From Oceanobacter antarcticus (lineage in GTDB: Bacteria > Pseudomonadota > Gammaproteobacteria > Pseudomonadales > Oceanobacteraceae), in NCBI RefSeq assembly GCF_044962685.1, contig NZ_JBBKTX010000008.1, forward strand, positions 115,111-179,110: DNA of 64,000 nt. The letters run 5' to 3'. A model generated the notes under the pieces. The model saw only the letters and a list, made by a program, of their open reading frames with translations. It had not been told where the DNA came from and made no database searches. The stretch's first letter is position 1; each line of letters begins with the position of its first letter. A program made the position numbers and the translations under genes. Positions 59,437 through 64,000 of this stretch are shown piece after piece.

Positions 59437-61254
59437 GTGATCAACAATCTCAGAAACATCGCCATTATTGCTCACGTTGACCACGGTAAAACTACCCTGG
59501 TCGATAAACTGCTGGAGCAATCGGGCACCCTGGATCGTAACCAGGGCGGCGAGCGAGTCATGGACTCGAACGACCAGGAAAAAGAACGCGGCATCACCAT
59601 TCTTGCGAAAAACACTGCGATTCGCTGGAATGACTACCGCATCAATATCGTCGACACACCAGGACACGCCGACTTCGGTGGCGAAGTTGAACGGGTGATG
59701 TCCATGGTAGACTCTGTTTGCCTGCTGGTAGATGCGGTTGATGGCCCGATGCCACAAACCCGCTTCGTCACCCAGAAAGCGTTTGAGCGTGGCTTGCGCC
59801 CAATCGTGGTAATCAACAAGATCGACCGTCCAGGCGCTCGTCCAGACTGGGTAATGGACGAGATCTTCGATCTGTTCGACCGCCTGGGTGCAACCGACGA
59901 GCAGCTCGACTTCCCGGTTATCTATGCTTCTGCCCTGAATGGTATTGCCGGTACCGACCCGGATGATATGGCAGAAGACATGACACCGCTGTTCCAGATG
60001 ATTGTCGACCATGTTGCGCCACCACCAGTGGATCTTGACGGCCCGTTCCAGATGCAAATCTCGGCACTGGACTACGACAGCTTTGTGGGTGTTATCGGTG
60101 TTGGTCGTATCGCTCGTGGCAAGCTCAAGCCAGGCACCGACATTCAGCTGATTGGCTCTGATGGTAAAATTCGCAAAGGCCGCCTGCTGGAAGTCAAAGG
60201 TTTCCACGGCTTGAACCGGGTTCCTGTTGAAGAAGCCTCCGCCGGAGACATCGTCTGTGTTTCCGGTATTGAAGGTTTGAACATCTCCGATACCCTGTGT
60301 GCCGTCGGTCATGTTGAAGCGCTGCCACCACTGACGGTAGACGAACCAACCGTGAGCATGACCTTCCAGGTTAATGACTCACCATTTGCCGGTAAAGAAG
60401 GCAAGTACGTCACCTCCCGCAACATCAAGGATCGTCTCGACAAGGAGCTGATCCACAACGTGGCGCTACGAGTTGAGCCTGGCGACAGCCCAGAAAAATT
60501 CAAGGTCTCTGGCCGTGGCGAACTGCACCTCTCGGTACTGATCGAATCCATGCGTCGCGAAGGCTTCGAAATGGGTATCGGCAAGCCAGAAGTTGTACAA
60601 CGTGAAATCGACGGCGTTCTGCAAGAACCGTACGAACAGGTTGTGATTGACGTTGAAGATGAACACCAGGGTTCCATCATGGAAGAGATGGGCAACCGTC
60701 GCGCCGAGATGACCAACATGGTTCCCGATGGCAAAGGCCGTACTCGTCTTGAATTCATCATGCCAGCCCGTGGCCTGATTGGCTTCCGCTCGCAGTTCAT
60801 GACCATGACCTCCGGTTCCGGCATTCTGACCAACGTCTTTGACCACTACGGTCCAATTCAGACGGGTCTGGGATCTACCCGTCACAACGGCGTACTGGTC
60901 TCCATGGTTCCAGGCAAGATTCTGGGCTATGCCCTGTTCACCCTGCAGGAACGTGGTCGTCTGTTCGTATCTCCGGCAACGGAAGTTTACGAAGGCATGA
61001 TCGTCGGTCTGCACAGCCGTGATAACGACCTGGTGGTTAACCCGACCAAGGCCAAGCAGCTGACCAACGTCCGTGCGTCCGGTACCGATGAAGCTATCAA
61101 CCTGACCCCGCCAGTGAAACACACACTGGAACAGGCGCTGGAATTCATTGAAGACGATGAACTGGTCGAAGTAACACCTATCAGCATTCGTCTGCGCAAG
61201 AAGCTGCTGACTGAAAACGAGCGTAAACGCTCCAAGCCAAAGAAATCTTCCTGA
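59437..61254 (+). CDS. typA: Ribosome-associated GTPase TypA/BipA
   Basis: Translational GTPase involved in stress, cold growth and 50S assembly. 605 residues. G1 HVDHGKT (13-19), the switch region ERGITILAKNTAI, G3 DTPGHADFGGEVERVMSM, G4 NKIDRPGARPDWV, then translation-factor domains and the BipA-specific C-terminal domain (RASGTDEAINLTPP, EQALEFIEDDELVEVTP). The start is GTG at 59437. In Pseudomonas typA also lies near glnA. Confidence 0.97.
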   Translation: MINNLRNIAIIAHVDHGKTTLVDKLLEQSGTLDRNQGGERVMDSNDQEKERGITILAKNTAIRWNDYRINIVDTPGHADFGGEVERVMSMVDSVCLLVDAVDGPMPQTRFVTQKAFERGLRPIVVINKIDRPGARPDWVMDEIFDLFDRLGATDEQLDFPVIYASALNGIAGTDPDDMAEDMTPLFQMIVDHVAPPPVDLDGPFQMQISALDYDSFVGVIGVGRIARGKLKPGTDIQLIGSDGKIRKGRLLEVKGFHGLNRVPVEEASAGDIVCVSGIEGLNISDTLCAVGHVEALPPLTVDEPTVSMTFQVNDSPFAGKEGKYVTSRNIKDRLDKELIHNVALRVEPGDSPEKFKVSGRGELHLSVLIESMRREGFEMGIGKPEVVQREIDGVLQEPYEQVVIDVEDEHQGSIMEEMGNRRAEMTNMVPDGKGRTRLEFIMPARGLIGFRSQFMTMTSGSGILTNVFDHYGPIQTGLGSTRHNGVLVSMVPGKILGYALFTLQERGRLFVSPATEVYEGMIVGLHSRDNDLVVNPTKAKQLTNVRASGTDEAINLTPPVKHTLEQALEFIEDDELVEVTPISIRLRKKLLTENERKRSKPKKSS

Positions 61255-61304
61255 TGACTGACGCTTGCATATGCTGTTGATTTAACAGGATATGTTCCAC
61301 GTGG

Positions 61305-61342
61305 AAAGCCCGACGAAGCACATTCGCCGGGCTTTTTCTTTT
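61305..61342 (+). terminator. Intrinsic terminator of typA
   Basis: AAAGCCCG (61305-61312) pairs with CGGGCTTT (61328-61335); the stem extends through CGAA/TTCG after one mismatch, and the 3' arm ends in a T-rich run. It is 50 bp after the typA stop and close to the end of the convergent LysR gene. Confidence 0.8.
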
Positions 61343-61350
61343 TATGGCGG

Positions 61351-62262
61351 CTAGCTCAACGCCGTTAGCAGACGCTCTCCCAGATGTTGCCACACCACCT
61401 CTACCGCCGGATTTCTTGCACTCTTACCGAGACTTAACCAATGGATCGGTGATGACACCCCTGGTCGCCAGCTCTCCAGTACCTCGACCAATCTGCCCTG
61501 CTCCAACTCGGCCCTCACCCAGTTCGGATCGCCCCAGATAATACCAAGCCCGCTACAGGCCATCGCCACCAGCGTGCGACCATCATCGGCAGAGTGGGCC
61601 TCCGTTATTTTCAGACTGACTTCTTCCCCTGACGCTGCAAATACCCAGTGATCCAGCACCTGACTGCGGCTGCGAAATAACAGACACTCGTGCTGAGCCA
61701 ACTCGGCCGGTGTTTGCGGTATACCCTGACGAGCCAAATAATCCGGGCTGGCAAAACACCCCCAGCGCTTGGTACCAACACGTTTGGCCACCATGGACGA
61801 GTCTGGCAAATTGCCAATACGTAATGCCAGGTCGGCGCCATCAGCAATCAGGTCAACCACCAGATCAGTCAAACGCAACTCGATCACAATCCCCGGATAC
61901 TCACATTTAAGACCCACCAGCAAGGGCAGCAGATAGCGCTCGCCAATCAGGGTTGAACTGCTGATCACCACCTTGCCCCGCAACACCAGAGCGGCCTGTT
62001 GCGTCACATTGGCCACTTGCTGCATGGCAGCAATCAACGGCTGCGCTGCTTCCAGCAATGCCTGACCTTCTGCCGTCAGATGCAGACGCCGCGTACTCCG
62101 TTGCAATAACCTCAGGCCCAGTTGGGTCTCCAGCTGGGCCACCCGTTTGCTGACCGAGGAACGCGGCAAGGCCAGTCGCCGCGCCGCTGCTTGAAAGCTG
62201 CCTTGCTCAACCACCGTTAAAAACACATACAAATGAGGGAGGTGCCCATAAAGATCGTTCAT
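61351..62262 (-). CDS. LysR-family transcriptional regulator
   Basis: 303 residues. N-terminal winged helix-turn-helix with LYVFLTVVEQGSFQAAARRL, PRSSVSKRVAQLETQLG and LQRSTRRLHLTAEG, then the periplasmic-binding-like effector domain. The ATG at 62262 has AGGTG upstream and starts MNDLYGHLPHLYVFL; 19 further codons are open without support. It is divergent from the SDR gene (128 bp apart), which is the likely target. Confidence 0.92.
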   Translation of the reverse strand: MNDLYGHLPHLYVFLTVVEQGSFQAAARRLALPRSSVSKRVAQLETQLGLRLLQRSTRRLHLTAEGQALLEAAQPLIAAMQQVANVTQQAALVLRGKVVISSSTLIGERYLLPLLVGLKCEYPGIVIELRLTDLVVDLIADGADLALRIGNLPDSSMVAKRVGTKRWGCFASPDYLARQGIPQTPAELAQHECLLFRSRSQVLDHWVFAASGEEVSLKITEAHSADDGRTLVAMACSGLGIIWGDPNWVRAELEQGRLVEVLESWRPGVSSPIHWLSLGKSARNPAVEVVWQHLGERLLTALS

Positions 62263-62389
62263 AAACATCACCTGAAAAACAGCCAATACGTCGTCAATTA
62301 GAAACAGTAAGACGCTCAATATGCCTCTTATCAGAAACAGGAGTCCAGTCCAGACTGGCCGTTATCAGCTCTCACACACGGATTCCAGC

Positions 62390-63133
62390 ATGAAACAGAT
62401 CTTGATTACCGGCGCTACCTCCGGCATCGGCTATTCCGCCGCCAAGAGTTTTCAGCAACTTGGCCATCAGGTCATCATTACCGGACGTCGTCCGGAAAAG
62501 CTTGATCAGGCACTGCATTCCCTCAACACCACACACACCGGCAACCCGGTCCAAGGGCTGATATGCGATCAGGCAGTACCTGCAGACATTGAGCAGCTGT
62601 CAGCAACCCTGACCGCACAAGGTACCCATCTGGATGCGCTGATACTCAATGCCGGGATTTTTGAGCCACAGCCGTTCGACGCCATGACTCTGGACGCACT
62701 GGAACATACAATGCGCGTCAATTTCACTGGCCCTCTGTTACTGGCCCAGACACTGAGCCAGCGTATGAAGAATCCAGGCAGCATGGTGTTTGTTTCCAGT
62801 ATTGTTGTCGGCAAGGCCTTTGCCAGCACCATTGCCTATTCCGCCAGCAAAGCCGCATTTGAAGGTGCCATGGGTGCCATGAACGTGGAATTGGCCGACA
62901 AGGGTATTCGAGTGAATTGTGTTCGTCCTGGCGTCACCGCAACTGAAATCCAGGCCAAATCCGGCATGGATAACGACGCCATAGCAGGACTGCAACAAGC
63001 CATGTCCCAAACCCCCGCCGGACGCATGTTAGAACCCAGAGATATTGTCCCGGCGATTAAATACCTGGCACTGGAAAGCAGCCTGGGAGCACGGAATGCC
63101 ACAGTGACCATCGATGGTGGCTATTGCCTTTAA
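62390..63133 (+). CDS. Short-chain dehydrogenase/reductase
   Basis: 247 residues. NAD(P) motif GATSGIG (8-14), NAG in LILNAGIFEP, catalytic Ser in VSSIVVG, and YSASK with Tyr150 and Lys154, then RVNCVRPGVT and IDGGYCL at the end. Classical SDR; the Arg pair after strand 2 (ITGRRPEK) suggests NADPH preference. Substrate unknown, probably controlled by the divergent LysR regulator. Confidence 0.92.
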   Translation: MKQILITGATSGIGYSAAKSFQQLGHQVIITGRRPEKLDQALHSLNTTHTGNPVQGLICDQAVPADIEQLSATLTAQGTHLDALILNAGIFEPQPFDAMTLDALEHTMRVNFTGPLLLAQTLSQRMKNPGSMVFVSSIVVGKAFASTIAYSASKAAFEGAMGAMNVELADKGIRVNCVRPGVTATEIQAKSGMDNDAIAGLQQAMSQTPAGRMLEPRDIVPAIKYLALESSLGARNATVTIDGGYCL

Positions 63134-63264
63134 CGGATTGTGCGTTGAGGGAGTCAATCCTGGCGTGGGTCTCTGACCCTGCGCCAGCGATTGGCTTTCC
63201 GCCGCTCAATCAACCCCGAATCCAGGCTGCCCTTACTGCCTCCCCACTGTTTCACTGTAGCCGG

Positions 63265-63888
63265 TTACTGGGTCACGACGGCGGTAGCAGCCGTTGTTTT
63301 TGTTTCTGCTGCCAAGCCGCCCCCTAACACCCGATACAGATTGATGCGGTTGGACAGATCCGTCATCCGCGTTGCAATCAGGGATTGCCGAGCACGGTAC
63401 AGTGTACGTTGTGATGTCAGGGAATCCTGGAAGCTGTCGACGCCCAGCTTGTAGCGGGCCATGGACAGGTCGTAGCTACGCTGGGCGAAGTTCTCCCAAT
63501 CGGTTTCAGCATTCAGCTGATTCTGCAGGGTGCCACGACGAGCCAGTACGTCGGCTACTTCGCGAAAGGTGGTTTGTAGGGTGTATTCATAGGTCGCCAG
63601 AGACTTCTGCTGCCCGGCTTTGGCGTATTCAACATCGGCGTCGGTGCCACCAGCGGTGAAGATCGGCAGCAACAAACTCGGGGCAATACTCCAGATGGTA
63701 GTGGCACCATCGCCGAACAGGTCGGCCAGTGTGGCACGCAGGTCGCGGTTGTTATCCAGTGCCAGCTGAATCACGTTACGCAGGCGCTCATCCTGAATAA
63801 AAGTCTGCCACGGAAGATCGGCCACCCGGGTACGTTCAACGGTGCTATTTCCGGCCAGATTGCTGTCACCATAGGCTTCAGGGGACAT
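63265..63888 (-). pseudogene. Decayed OprM/NodT-type efflux outer-membrane lipoprotein gene
   Basis: 207 residues where the family has about 470. The frame holds two distant parts of an OprM-type protein fused in phase: the N-terminal block WQTFIQDERLRNVIQLALDNNRDLR, then immediately the C-terminal block starting near LADLFGDGATTIWSIAPSLLLPIFTAG and continuing FREVADVLARRGTL, VDSFQDSLTSQRTLYRARQ and INLYRVLGGG. Roughly 250 central residues are missing. The signal peptide and lipobox are also gone: upstream of SPEAYGDSN lies the MITE, whose terminal repeat supplies the ATG. It is therefore cut twice. No RND pump genes are in view. Confidence 0.85.
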
Positions 63889-64000
63889 CTATTTAATCCG
63901 GTGCTCACTCTGGGCCACCGGATGGTTTCGAATCACGAAGCCGACTTGCAGGCCTGACGGGTCAAGTCAAACGTCGGCGACACAGAGTCGAGATCATCCG
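63881..64000. mobile_element. MITE-like element, copy 2 (runs off the window end)
   Basis: Begins with GGGGACATCTATTTAATCC at 63881-63899 and aligns with the reverse complement of copy 1 in shared blocks: CGGATGGT, TCGAATCACGAAGCCG, TTGCAGGCCTGACGGGTCA and CAGAGTCG. The inner parts differ by substitutions, so the copies are relatives, not recent duplicates. The other terminus lies beyond 64000. Confidence 0.8.

Noticed and set aside
63940..63965. TTCGAATC in the MITE as a possible tRNA T-arm or attachment site
   Set aside because: No anticodon arm or acceptor stem can be drawn around it, and the block recurs in copy 1 as part of the element.
1..64000. CRISPR arrays, prophage, toxin-antitoxin or defence genes
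   Set aside because: No spaced repeats, integrase, phage structural proteins or defence-type domains seen on either strand.

Overview
The window is 64 kb of chromosome from a gammaproteobacterium. Gene order and protein types recall Pseudomonas (ppx/trxA/rho, tex, gshA, argE/argA, rsd; ygfB-pepP-ubiH-ubiI facing zapA-6S RNA-fau; rppH-ptsP-TauE-lgt-thyA-folA; glnA facing typA). The blocks are joined differently and the GC content looks moderate (about 54% by eye), so an Oceanospirillales-type marine relative is more likely than Pseudomonas itself. That placement is inference; no rRNA or tRNA gene is present to test it.

Layout. 0-7 kb: remnant of an IS630-type transposase, then ppx, trxA, rho, a small hypothetical gene and tex. 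7-11.4 kb: a probable siderophore-uptake island (TonB receptor, PepSY membrane protein, small membrane protein, AraC regulator) in which the PepSY gene is split by one in-frame stop codon. 11.6-20 kb: gshA, a stray FliL-like gene, dsbB, rsd, a WD40 lipoprotein, a DUF4124 protein, an orphan ParA, a TIGR02444 protein and an ABC-F ATPase. 20-26 kb: LPS core genes waaA, hldE, hldD and a late acyltransferase. 26-31 kb: a membrane-anchored coiled-coil protein with an RHS/YD-like tail, a DEDDh exonuclease, a PilB/GspE-like ATPase and a CYTH triphosphatase. 31-38 kb: argE, argA, a spermidine-synthase-like protein, chrA, a 138-bp MITE, a patatin and folA. 38-49.8 kb: a GGDEF-EAL protein, thyA, lgt, TauE/SafE, NRDE, ptsP, rppH, a HAD phosphatase, an imelysin lipoprotein and an RlmI-like methyltransferase. 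50-57.6 kb: the ubiquinone/pepP/ygfB operon, zapA, 6S RNA, fau, a 42-residue membrane protein and a hydrolase. 57.6-64 kb: glnA with a textbook sigma-54/NtrC promoter, typA, a LysR regulator beside an SDR, and a wrecked OprM-type efflux gene abutting a second MITE copy.

Most of the window is housekeeping: cell envelope, nitrogen and carbon regulation (glnA, ptsP), arginine, folate/thymidylate, redox (trxA, gshA, dsbB), RNA turnover (rho, rppH, tex, 6S RNA). I found no CRISPR array, prophage, toxin-antitoxin pair or recognisable defence system. The unusual items are the two-copy MITE family whose terminal repeats carry an outward-facing ATG, the genes it touches, the nonsense-split PepSY gene, the transmembrane/coiled-coil/RHS-like protein, and the unlisted 42-residue membrane ORF.
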